Origin: Liopterus haemorrhoidalis
Taxonomy: Eukaryota > Arthropoda > Insecta > Coleoptera > Dytiscidae
Assembly: GCA_963971575.1 (NCBI GenBank)
Contig: OZ020613.1
Location: forward strand, 49,966,250-50,030,249
Reading direction: 5' to 3'
DNA: 64,000 nucleotides
This document shows, one piece after another, positions 30,514-40,793 of this stretch. The translations under genes were made by a program, and so were the position numbers. The notes beneath the pieces are model-generated. The model was not told where the DNA came from. It saw only the letters and a program-made list of their open reading frames with translations, and ran no database searches. Numbering within the stretch: the first letter of the stretch is position 1; each line of letters starts with the position of its first letter.

Positions 30514-31483
30514 GAGCGTTTGAATTTTTAGACTGTTTCCTCTAGCGATATACTTTGGTACTTATTTATTATCATTATTGTTTGCTATTTTATTTTTATT
30601 CTTGTCATGTTTGTTCACATTATTTATCTATTTAATTTTTCACTGTTTAAATTACCGGTTGCTTGTTTATACTTATTTCATACTTATTTGTATTATTTGT
30701 AAAATAATCTATTTTACACGTTTTCAGAGAAGTTTACTTAGGTACCCGAGCTCGTACATCGAACATTAGAAAAAATCAGCCCTGCGTTATGAATAGTAAA
30801 GACTGTAATTCCGCAGGAGATGAACCAACTTCTGCCTTGTTTATAAGAATGAATTTCTTGATGCTGAAGCACTAATTACGCTAGTAAAAAGTAATAAAAT
30901 GGAGCAGTTTGTTGAAACTTCAACGAAGGATGTAGCGGTGCAAGTAAGAATTGGAGACATAGGACTCTTTCGTTACGCCTACAAAAACTAACAAACAGTA
31001 AAATACACAAACCTAACTGGCAAGTTTTGAAATGTTAGAAACAATTATTGCGATATATTCAGATGTGTTTTCACACAAATTAAAAGACAGAGTATACCAA
31101 TAATGGAAAAGGTAATTTTAACATTTATGAAGTTAAAGTTAAATATAAAGTTTGTTGTTTTGTCAATTTTGTTTAAAACTACGAGTTTATCAGCACAAAC
31201 TTGTAAAAATGTACTCACCAAAACTATAGATAAGATAGCATAAATCCTAGGACTGTGCGGTAATTGTAATTCAAAAACCAAAATGTCTCTGTAACGTATG
31301 TAATGTTAGTAACTGTGAAGCTTGTGGGATTGCTATAAACCCCAACATATGCCAAAATAATGGAGGTGATGTCTGTAGATTTTTCGGACCACCGCCTCCT
31401 ACCACGAATGGAAAAACTTACCTGCACATTTTAAGACATTTGGTAACATAATAAGAGTAGGAGACTTTTAACACATTTATGAG
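30514..31483. repeat. Tandem duplication, second copy (empty-site copy)
   Basis: This copy follows the first directly and begins with the same AGCGTTTG...TAGACTGTTTCCTCTAGCG sequence. It lacks 319 bp after CCCGAGCTC (near 30752) and about 87 bp after AATCCTAG (near 31251). It contains the same decayed ISL2EU reading (EKVILTFMKLKL at 31104-31140). Scattered substitutions, for example GCAAGTAAGA against GCAAATAAGA, show that the duplication is not recent. The missing blocks have short matches at their ends, as simple deletions do. Confidence 0.85.
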
Positions 31484-31499
31484 GTTCTATCCTGAAATA

Positions 31500-31677
31500 A
31501 GAAAGAATTGACACTAACAAGACGACCGTCGAAATCAGAGAAAAAGACGGTCCACTACTCCGACTATGGACCATGCCCAAATTGCAGATTTTTGCTTAAA
31601 AAGGATTTGTGGCACCACATGGTGTACAATTGTACCACAAAATATTTAAGTAATAACTTAGCAGTAAAAGAAAAATA
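31500..31677 (+). other. Short zinc-finger-like reading, unassigned
   Basis: In one frame the sequence reads HYSDYGPCPNCRFLLKKDLW followed by HHMVYNC, that is CX2C, then LWHH and a final Cys, which looks like a zinc-binding module. It stops at 31677 after VKEK. I do not recognise the family or the rest of the protein. Confidence 0.3.
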
Positions 31678-33033
31678 AACCTTGTTTGTGGAATTGTAAT
31701 TGCAATATTTGTTCTGTTGAATTACATTGGTGACGAGCCAACGTTGGTTCGGTCGTCCATCGGTTTTATGTCTGTTAAAGACATTTGTATTGGTGAGCCA
31801 GTTTAGGGCGTACCATTGAGATTCACACGGGATTCGCTTAGCGGAAAATTAGTTTGTTTATATTTGCGGTATAATATACCGCTCTGGTTTATCCAGGAGA
31901 TCACTCAACGGTTAGTGTTGTAGAAAGAACAGTAAACTTGCTCCACGTGGAGTTGTGCAATACTTGGTTCCTGTTTGGGAAATATTTTGGACGTGACTTA
32001 GAGTTCACAGATCAGGACCGAATCAGATCTAGTAACGTTGAATAAAGGGAAAATCGTTGTTGTTAATGCGCCTGTCGGATTGTTCTTGAGAAAAGTAGGA
32101 GTTGTCTTAGTGGACCTGTCAGTTGGTTGTCGTTTTGAAAAATCCCGTATTTTTCTGTATTTTCCATCCCGAGATGTTATAGATAGCAATATTGGTATTG
32201 TAGTTATTATTGCGTTGTAGTTACGCTTTGTATTTTAGAGTTTGTAGTAAGGTAGGTAGAGGTGAGCGTAGGACAGTTAGGTCCAGCGATACGCGTGTCA
32301 GTTAGGTTTTTGTGAGATAGATTCCCTTCGTGTATGATTTTGTTTAGATTGTGAGTGCGTCGGATAGGAATAGCTAGTTAGCATTTTGTATAAAGTTAGT
32401 ATAGGAAATAGTGGAACCAAACCTTTTTGTAGGGCGCCGACTGCCGTTGGCTTTTCGAGTAGCTTGTCCGCAGTTTGGGCGACGTCCAACCTACCCCTCC
32501 GTGGCTTGTTGGCGATGGTACCCGTCTGTGCCGTGTTAGCACTTTAACCCCTTATCTTGGTTGCCTGCTGTTTGCAGCAACTACCCTTGCCTCCCGTGGC
32601 CGTTATCCGCGTCTTTGCAAACGCCACCCCTAATTATTAGCAGTTCCGCGAGTTCCACTATATAGGATTTAAGTAGAATAGCTTTGTAAATAATTAATGT
32701 ATAGGTTTTGAAGTGCTTGTTTAGTATGCATGCAGTTTAGTATAAAGATACGGGGTCTTTAGAGACCCGCGTCTATTTTTTAAGCAAAGAGGGAGTTGTT
32801 ACGGACTGATCTGGTTGACACTGATCACTTTAAAATCTATCTTATGAATCTATCTTACCTTACGTACTTAAATTTATTTACACGTATAATAGGATGCAGT
32901 ATTGTATATTTTTGAAACCAACTGACTAGGGAGTCCTGACAACCTACTTAAGGGACAGCAATTATCACAACGGGGACCTTTATTAACATCGGAAGGCAAA
33001 ACTCCGCTGTAAATTTCAACAACTTTTAGGTTT
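31678..33033. other. Non-coding stretch, no gene recognised
   Basis: The stretch is mixed in composition, with a GC-richer part at 32410-32650. A small perfect hairpin GGGTCTTTAGAGACCC is near 32755. A TTGGTGACGAGCC sequence near 31726 resembles a primer-binding site and AAAGAGGGAG near 32798 resembles a polypurine tract, but no repeated LTR supports an element. Short open frames here have no recognisable domain. Confidence 0.35.
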
Positions 33034-33184
33034 CAGCATTTCCCAAAGTGTGGGTCGCGACCCGGCAACAGGTCGCAGATAAATTTTGCCGGGTCGCGAA
33101 AAAAATTGTAAAAACACAAAAAAGATTGTTTTTGTACACATTATTTTTTTTTACGTCAGTTAGTCACTAGAATAGTGTGTATTT

Positions 33185-33272
33185 GTGCTCTTTATTGCTA
33201 TACTATATTCTTTATTACTATACTATACTCTTTATTACTATTTATTACTCTTTATTACTATAAAGCTACTGC
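33185..33272. repeat. Imperfect simple repeat (CTTTATTACTAT type)
   Basis: Five or so imperfect copies of CTTTATTACTATA-like units occur in the 5' UTR region of the hAT element. It is a low-complexity pyrimidine/AT repeat with no coding meaning, although short frames run through it. Confidence 0.55.
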
Positions 33273-35227
33273 TTTACCGCTCGCAACCGCACGTTGTACT
33301 GCTAACGTTGCTAGGTTACGTCTTCCCTTTTCCGCGCATGCACCTTTCTTGTTGTCCATACGCTGTTGCTTGCGCATATATGCGAATTATTCCGTTTTCG
33401 CCATTCTAAATATTGCCTTTTCCAGTACGTGCGCCACGAACTCACGTGTGTCAAAAGAAGCTAATTTGAAAATAGTGATTATTATTAATTAGTAATAGCA
33501 ACTTCATATTGGTAAGTAATAAAAATTATTTTTCTTATAAATCATCACTAAAAAAAAAATCTTTTTATTAAAGTTTCCAACAAAACCAGAAATTTAAATG
33601 ATGATCAACCAAGTACGAGCAAAGCTAAACATCATGATCATGAAGATACTTTGCCTGAAGCCCCTAAAGCAGATATACCGCGCCGAAACAATAAGCGTAA
33701 AGCTAATTGGACTCGCAAATATTGTGACGAATATTTACGGTTTGGGTTGATTGCCGGGGGCAGTCAAAATAATTTGCCGCTATGTGTTATTTGCAATGAG
33801 CAACTTGCAAATGAAAGTATGAAACCGTCAAAGTTGAAACGGCATTTAGACACACTTCATTCTGAGTACTCTGATAAGCCAATTAACTTTTTTGCTGATG
33901 AGAACAAGGAATTAATTTACTAATTAATTGCTACTCAAAAAACAAAAAATGAAAAATGCACTCTTTCCTCACCAGTCGAATAAAAACCTCACTTTGACAT
34001 CTTTTGAAATTTCCAAATTAATAGCTGAGACTGGGTATCCTCATAGTGCTGGAGAAAAATTAATACTTCCCACTTTAAAAATTGTCGCAAATAATTTATC
34101 AAGGAATCAAGGAAAAAAGTTTATTTTCAGCGATACCATTATCAAATAATACAGTTAAATGGAGAATTGACGATTGCGTGAAACATTTAGAAGAACTGGT
34201 TGCTAACGTAAAAAAAGCAATTTTTTTCCTTGCAATTAGATGAAAGCACAGATATCGAGGATAATGCAAATCTAATGTATTTTATCAAATATATTGACGA
34301 AGACACCATACAAAATTTTTTTTTGTTTTGTAAAAGACTACCGACAAGAACGACCTCAGATAATATTTTTAAGCTTACCAATGATTTTGTCACTGGTCAC
34401 GGTATTTATTGGATGAAATTTGTTGGTCTAAGTACCGACGGAGCACGTGCAATGGCAGGCTGTCATAAAGGTGTGTTTAAACAAATTCAAGAATTAGCCA
34501 TTAATTGTGTATGGGTGTATTGTAGTATCCATAGACAAGCGTTGGTAGTAAAACGCATGCCTTTAAATTTAAAGATGATTTTGGAAAAATGTGTAAAGTT
34601 TGTAAACTACATAAAATCTAGTCCATAAAATAACAGAATTTTTACCGAATTATGCAAGGAAATGGGGAGTGCTCATAAACACGTCCTTTTGTATTGTAGT
34701 TCACGATGGCTTTCGAAAGGAAACGTTTTAAAACGTCTATTTGAGCTAAAAGACGAAACTTTGGTATTTCTGAATGAACACCCACCATCTAAAAAATTGA
34801 TGTGAAGTGTGAATTTTCACACATTTCAGGGTTTTGCAGGTATTTAGTAAGTGAATGATGATTATTTGGGGTGCCAAAACAAATTTTATGACAAAATATT
34901 TTTTTATGAATTTTAATTCGAATGCCTATTACCATTATTTAAGTTTTTAAAGATGTGCAGTACTTTTTTTTTTTATATATCAAGGTTCATTAAGATTTTG
35001 AAAATTGCGCCTATGGCTTCCATTGGTTGTTTTTAGTCATAGCTCCTCCCCTTTGATTTCGTGTACATTCAAATATATAATTAAATTATAATTTCAACAA
35101 TTTCCACTGGTTATTAAATTTACGCTATTAAAAATTAAATGCAACAATTGCCAAAATATAATTAAAATTTTGAAAAAATAATTTAAACAATATAAAAATG
35201 CAAAAAATAAATAAAAAATAATATTGT

Positions 35228-35310
35228 CTCCTCACGTAGGACTCGAACATGAGTCCGATTACGAATTCTTGGAAAGAACGCAAGTATCTTAGCCACAGCA
35301 CCAAGAAACA
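35228..35310 (-). ncRNA. tRNA-derived (SINE-like) segment
   Basis: On the minus strand the sequence reads GGTGCTGTGGCTAAGATACT, with an A-box-like TGGCTAAGATACTTG. About 40 bases on comes the B box GTTCGAGTCC, which is enclosed in a GGACT/AGTCC stem like a T arm. The segment is about the length of a tRNA but lacks a convincing acceptor stem, so it is better read as a SINE head or degenerate tRNA. It lies inside the non-autonomous element at 34828-35882. Confidence 0.55.
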
Positions 35311-35789
35311 CGTTACTGTTTAGCGTATTATATAACTATAAGTTGTCAACATTATTAGCAAAAAAACACAAAAAATGCTTTTTTTTCCAAAAACATAATC
35401 TGATCAAAAATTCCTGTTGAACTATTCCGGTTCACACCAATGTACATTACTTAGAATTTTTTCAGATTTTTAGTTTAAACCATCTGGGCTACAGGGTGTG
35501 GGACAAAATTTTTTTTGCACAATATTGGCAAAAATCGCTTCAAAATAATTTATTTTGGAAAAATAAAAATTTGATCGTTAATCCACGTACCAAGGGCTTT
35601 CATTTGATACCCTACTCAGAATTCAAAAAAAATTTTTTTTTTTTCGATGAGCACATATTTGTTTATATTTTTAGGCCGATATGTTTTTTAGATGTTTTGG
35701 TATTTTTCCTATGTGCGGGTCAACGAGTTGTATAAGCATGCCAAATTTCAACTCTATAGGTTTAGCCGTTCGGCTACAATTTTTACCGA

Positions 35790-35835
<46 letters not shown>
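35790..35835. repeat. (CAGA)n microsatellite, about 11 units
   Basis: A perfect tetranucleotide run near the right end of the non-autonomous element. Its minus-strand translation gives a false Val-Cys-Leu-Ser repeat. Confidence 0.9.
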
Positions 35836-37019
35836 GACAAAATGACGGTATAAGGGTTTTTTGGTCATACCTACAAAACCCTAAAAAGATGCTATTTTTC
35901 CATTTAAGGATAGATTCCACGATTTGAAGTGTTTATTAAAAGTAGCTTATTTGTGTGACATATTTGCTACATTCAATGAATTGAATTTAAATTTACAAGG
36001 CTTTGGTTTAAAATTTTCAAAGTATCGGAAAAAGTCGCTGCAATAATTAAAAAAATGACTGTGGAAACAACGACTTTCGAATGGAAATTTTAAATCTTTT
36101 GAAACCTTACATAAATTTATTGAAACCCATGCGAACTATGATGAAGAAGATTTACATCTAGAAACACTATCATTTTCAATTCAAGAACATCTTTCAGAGC
36201 TAATAAATAATTTTAAATACTACTTTCCGGATATTCCTTCAAATAATATGTGGATTAAAGATCCATTTTCTGTCGAAATTGAAAAGGAAGAGGTGTTTAA
36301 TCTTAGTGAACAAGAAGTTGATAATTTAATTGAAATTTCATGCGACACAGATCTTAAAAAAGTGTTCAAATTGTACCACTAATTAATTTTTGGTTGCGCT
36401 CTCAAAAAGAGTATCCAAGCGTAAGCGAAAAATCGATATAATTTCTAATGCCTTTTGTCACCACTTATACGTGTGAAGCTGCGTTCTCAGCCTTAGTGTA
36501 CTTAAAAAATAAGTATCGAAACAGATTGAATGTCGAACCTAATTTGAGAATAAAATTAACATCGTTACCTCTTAAATTTTTATGTGATGACAAACAACAT
36601 CATCCTTCGCACTAAGGACAAAATATGTGAAACAAAGTTTACTTCATTTAATAAACTTTAGTAAATGAATATAATTGTTAATTTTTTAATTATTAATATT
36701 TTTCTTATATAATTATTGTGCAATTTTTGTGTATGAAACTTGATTTTTATCAAAAAATAAAATTTGTTTTGTAAATAAATGTTTTTTTTTTTATTAGGTG
36801 GGTTGCGAAAAATTTTAAAACCACGTACCGGGTCGCGGTCAAAAAAGTTAGGGAACCGCTGGGTTTTGTTGTGTAGTTTTGACATCTCGAAATAACCAAC
36901 TGTTTGATGTTTTGGAGTATAAGAGCTTCGTTTAAACCTGGAAATACAACAGATAGCGTGTGGAATATCGTGGAATGTGGTACTTACTTTGTTTACGTAG
37001 ACTCTAGTTAGTATATGTC

Positions 37020-38638
37020 AGGTACTTTTTTAAAGAAAACGTCGAGGAAGAATTGTTATTTTGTCGTCCTTTGAAAGACCATACTAGAAGGAAAGATATA
37101 TTGTAAAGTTGACGAATTTTTTAAAACTGAAGGTTTAGAATGGAAAAATTGCTGTGGAGCATGCACAGATGGTGCAAAAGCAATGACGGGCAAAAATATT
37201 GGTTTTAAATCATTTTTTTAAGCTGCTTATTATGATCATATAACTTTTACTCACTGCCTTATTCATCGAGAGGCCCTTGCGGCAAAAAAAATTAGCACCA
37301 GATTTGAACGATGTGCTTCAGGATGCTGTTAAGATTATAAATTTTATTAAGAGCTTATTTATACCCTTAACAGTCGTTTATTTTCAAATCTCTGTAAAGA
37401 TACGGATTTCCACTATACAAATTTATTATTACATGCAGAAGTACGATGGATATCAAGAGGTCAAAGTTTAAGAAGATTATTGTTATTAAAGGACGAAATC
37501 GAAATATTTTTAACCGAACAAAAATGTGATCTTGCTGCTTTATTTCAAAATGACCTATGGCTATCCAAGCTGTGTTATTTGACAGATAATTTGAGAAATT
37601 AAACGATCTCAATTTGTCTCTTGAAGGAAAAAATTGCAATATATTTACTTCGAATGATAAAATTGAAAGTTTTATTAAAAATATCAACATTTGGAAAAGT
37701 AGGGTAGAAACGGATTCGTTCGAAATGTTTTCCAGTATCACTATACAATTTTATAATCGAGAAAAATCATTGTTAAACTTTTATCGCAAAAAATATTATA
37801 GGTCACTTAAAAGCGCTAGAAACACAGTTTCGTAAATATTTTATATCAAATGTTGATTTCAAAAAGTTATCTTGGATTCAAAACCCATTTTTGATTAGCT
37901 TGAGTGAGATTGATCACCTGCCATATAAAGCTCAAGAGGAATTTGCTGAGCTTTCGAGTGACCCAAACTTAAAAAGTTTTTCCAAAAAAGCCCTCGACTT
38001 AATTCTGGATCGGCACTAGAACTGAATTTACCACAATCTTTGATATGGCATTAAATGTTCTTCTGCCATTTAACACCACATATTTATGTGAAATTACTTT
38101 TTCAGCTTTAACACATATTAAATTCCAATATCGTTCATCGCTAAAAAATGTTGAAGAGATTTTACGTTCAGCAGTGTCAAATATTGCACCAAGATTTAAT
38201 TTGTTATGCAGTAAAAATCAAGCACATTATCATTTAAAAAAATGTTTCTTTAATTTTTGTATACTTAACCACTTAACGACTGCGCTCGAATACATTCGAA
38301 CGGACTAATAAATATGAGCGAAAATATATTTTGCTCATTATTCCCTTTTATTTATGTTATTGCAAAAAATGCTATTTTGATGAAAAATAGCGCATATAAT
38401 TTTTGTAACAATAATAAATACTCCTACAATTTTATAACATTTTGTGCAATGTTTAATTTTATATTTTTGTATGTTTATAAACAAATACTTAAACTTTTTT
38501 TTATATTTATGTATATTGTTACCTAAGCAATAAATCATCATAAAATATTTATATATTTTTATTTTATATTTACCTGGGGTCGCGAACAAATTCATATCAT
38601 AATTGGGGTCGTGAATGAAAAAAGTTTAAGAAGCCCTG
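37020..38638 (+). pseudogene. Second BED-type hAT transposase relic, 5'-truncated, with 3' terminal repeat
   Basis: Starting in the catalytic region, the reading gives ENVEEELLFCRPLK, CCGACTDGAKAMTGKNIGF, THCLIHREALAAKK, LLHAEVRWISRG and, at the end, LPFNTTYLCEITFSALTHI with APRFNLLCSKNQAHYH. The order and motifs follow the gene at 33600-36616, but the sequences differ enough to be another family. Many stops and frameshifts are present. The right end near 38575-38638 has GGGGTCGCGAAC, GGGGTCGTGAATG and AAGAAGCCCTG, the expected hAT terminal repeat; the left end is missing. Confidence 0.8.
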
Positions 38639-39400
38639 ATGTAGAGAATAAATATCTTCAGGGATATTTATTTTTCTTTTGACACTAGACAGATGTGCAA
38701 TTTCTGCTGTGTCTACAACTGGGTTCGTCCGGTGCACGAGTGGCAGCGGCTTAACTAGGGGAAACAATGCGGTAATTAAAAACCACGGCAAAATTAGGAA
38801 CTGGCCTTTTAAGTTCTGAGCTGTTCAAGTGAACAGATGGGTTGATCGTAGCAGCAATTGACGCCTATGGGCAAGTTATTATCCGTGAACATGGAAGGAA
38901 TACACGGATACGCTGATGCGGAAAGTTGCTGGGGGAGTTGATTGTTTTACGAGAAAATACGGATTCGACTGGAGGAAGATTTTTTCTATGATCAATCTAC
39001 AGAACTTAACCTTCATCCAGGCGCGCGGACGATAGTTTACCGTCACATTCATGAAAACGCGGGTAACGACTACCCATGGATGTGTAGGGGAGTGGGAGGG
39101 ACTTGTATCCCTAGTTACTATGCCTAACACTAGATGTCAGAATCATTCTTCCTACTTTCCACAGTTTTTCGTATCAGTGATAGGTAAACATTGGACAGTG
39201 ATTGCTGACGGTAGATTACCGCATCGGAGCAAAATGTAAGTACCGATTTAATATTTTTCATAGGTATATTGAATTTATTTGCCCTAATCTAAGTTTCCAC
39301 TGTTCTGCATCTTATCAGCTTCTCATCACTACATATCTAACTGAACCTTATCAATCTCAAGGCCCATAAAGCAGCATAAGAATAAAACAAACAAAAAAAC
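38639..39400. other. No gene recognised; possible 5' exon of the piggyBac gene
   Basis: A small frame at 38942-39127 (acidic start, later RTIVYRHIHENAGNDYPW) matches nothing I know. A GTAAGT site follows AAAAT at 39236, so this may be an exon upstream of the piggyBac reading. The evidence is weak. Confidence 0.3.
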
Positions 39401-39505
39401 ATTTCATGTATTTATTTTATTGTATAATAGGTATTATTTTTCCTCTTTTTTCGATGCTTACTGTATTGTTCTCATTTCACAGGGCATGTTTCTTATTTAC
39501 TGATA

Positions 39506-40473
39506 AAATTTTGCCTCGTGCTTTCAATGATTTGGAGGCAGAATCGGATAAAGAACGGGATATTCAACAGGAAGAGCAATGTGACAATCCAGACGATATC
39601 GATTTTGAACCACAACCTATCCAAGAAGATGAACACTACAATCACTCCGAGGAAGAATTAGATACTGCAATTGATGAAGAAGACCAGGAGATGGAAGGTT
39701 TGGAGTTTTACATTGGCAAGGATGGAGAAACGATTTGGTCCAACAAACCTCTTTCACAAACATCAAAAACTAAATCAAAAAACATTTTAAAAACTCTTCC
39801 TGGCCCCAAGGAACAAGCTAAGAACTGTAAAACAAAGCTCGAATGTTTCCTCTAAATATTTTCTTTAGAAATTATAGATGACATTGTTAAAAACACTAAT
39901 ATTTATATTGCTCAAAGAAAGGTTGAAAGAGATCGGTTGCCTGGCACTCCAGTACGAGATAGGGATTACAAACCCACCTCAAGATCGGAAATAAAAGCTG
40001 TCTTCGGGGCATTGTTCCTTATTGCCATAAACCGTGAAAACCGTGCTGATTTCTCTGAGTGTTTTACTACAAACGGAACAGGGCTCATGACTTTGCGCGG
40101 TAATTTTAGCAAACGTAGATTTCGGTTTTTTTTTTAGATCTCTTCGTTTTGACGATGTTGCAACTCGTGAATAGCGATCTACAACTGACAAATTAGCTCC
40201 GATTCGAAATTTTCATTCGTCCTTTATAGATAATTGTCAAGGAGCATATAATGTTGGTGAATGTGTGACCATCGACGAAATGCTAGTGGCTTTTCGTGGC
40301 CGTTGTAGTTTTATTCAATACATGGCCCAAAAGCCGGCCAAGTATGGCCTGAAACTTTATTCCTTGTGTGATTCACAAACATATTACACATACAACATGA
40401 TTATTTATTGTGGAGTACAAAAACCTGGGCCCTACGTCACCTCCAACAAGCCTTTAGACATTGTCAAAAATTT
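39506..40473 (+). pseudogene. piggyBac-type transposase, N-terminal and central part
   Basis: After an acidic N-terminal region with repeated Glu/Asp (EEELDTAIDEEDQEMEG), the reading continues with VKNTNIYIAQRKVERDR, SEIKAVFGALFLIAINREN and, after a frame change near 40137, RSLRFDDVATRE and DKLAPIRNF. It then gives CVTIDEMLVAFRGRCSFIQY and KPAKYGLKLYSLCDSQTYYT. This is the DDE_Tnp_1_7 order; TIDEML includes a catalytic aspartate. Stops at 39853 and near 40170 break the gene. It ends at the 3' tail of LINE A3 (40474) and is not continued on the far side. Confidence 0.8.
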
Positions 40474-40793
40474 GTTAGTTAGTTAGTTAGTTGAAATTTT
40501 TGGCGCACAGCAACAAAGGCTATTTGCGCCTAACGCAGCCCATCTAAATGACTAGACTATATATTAAAAATAAAAATTTAGACAATAAATAAATAAATAA
40601 ATAAATAAAATCATTAAAAATACGTATACTCAATAAAAGAAGTCTTGCACTGACAAACACAAATAAATAATATAAAAAGTCTGTTCGAAAATTTGAACAG
40701 ACTCAGGGTGATGGTAAGAGGCTGTAAAGGGGCCAATTACCATCGAATATCACAGTCAATAAATAGAAACACATTAAAATAAGGTGCAAGACT

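Larger units (their letters stand above)
34828..35882. mobile_element. Non-autonomous element with short inverted ends, nested in the hAT gene
   Basis: The hAT reading is broken between about 34800 and 35889. AGGGTTTTGCAGGTAT at 34828 is the inverse, with one mismatch, of ATACCTACAAAACCCT ending at 35882. The 1.05-kb interior has no coding frame of note, a (CAGA)n run at 35790-35835 and a tRNA-like segment at 35228-35310. CTAAAAA occurs on both sides (34790 and 35881) as a possible duplication. The superfamily is not clear. Confidence 0.6.
33600..36616 (+). pseudogene. BED-finger hAT transposase, split and frameshifted
   Basis: The N-terminus holds a BED-type finger at 33720-33870 (LPLCVICNEQL, SKLKRHLDTLHSEY). 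The core begins at 34230 with LDESTDIEDNANL (first catalytic Asp), then FVGLSTDGARAMAGCHKG (second) and YCSIHRQALVVKRMPLNLKM. After the insertion it resumes at 35889 with LKCLLKVAYLCDIFATFNEL, and the dimerisation region reads TTYTCEAAFSALVYLKNKYR near 36465. Stops and frameshifts occur near 33922, 34148, 34213, 34626 and 36380. Many genes of this family have been domesticated in animals, but this copy is clearly dead. Confidence 0.85.
33034..36861 (+). mobile_element. hAT transposon of the BED-finger type, decayed, with nested insertion
   Basis: The left end CAGCATTTCCCAAAGTGTGG with GGTCGCGACCCGG matches the inverse of the right end (CCGGGTCGCGG...GGGAACCGCTG, to 36861). Ends with CAGNGNTTCCCAAA...GGTCGCGACC are typical of hAT elements related to ZBED/SCAND-type genes. 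An 8-bp duplication is not exact; GGTTT is shared on both sides. The gene inside is broken and a second element is inserted at 34828-35882. Confidence 0.8.

Noticed and set aside
31726..32810. Possible LTR element from a primer-binding-like and a polypurine-like sequence
   Set aside because: No two matching LTRs flank the stretch and no gag or pol reading lies between. The two short motifs can occur by chance.
35671..35868. Minus-strand frame with a Val-Cys-Leu-Ser repeat
   Set aside because: It is only the translation of the (CAGA)n microsatellite.
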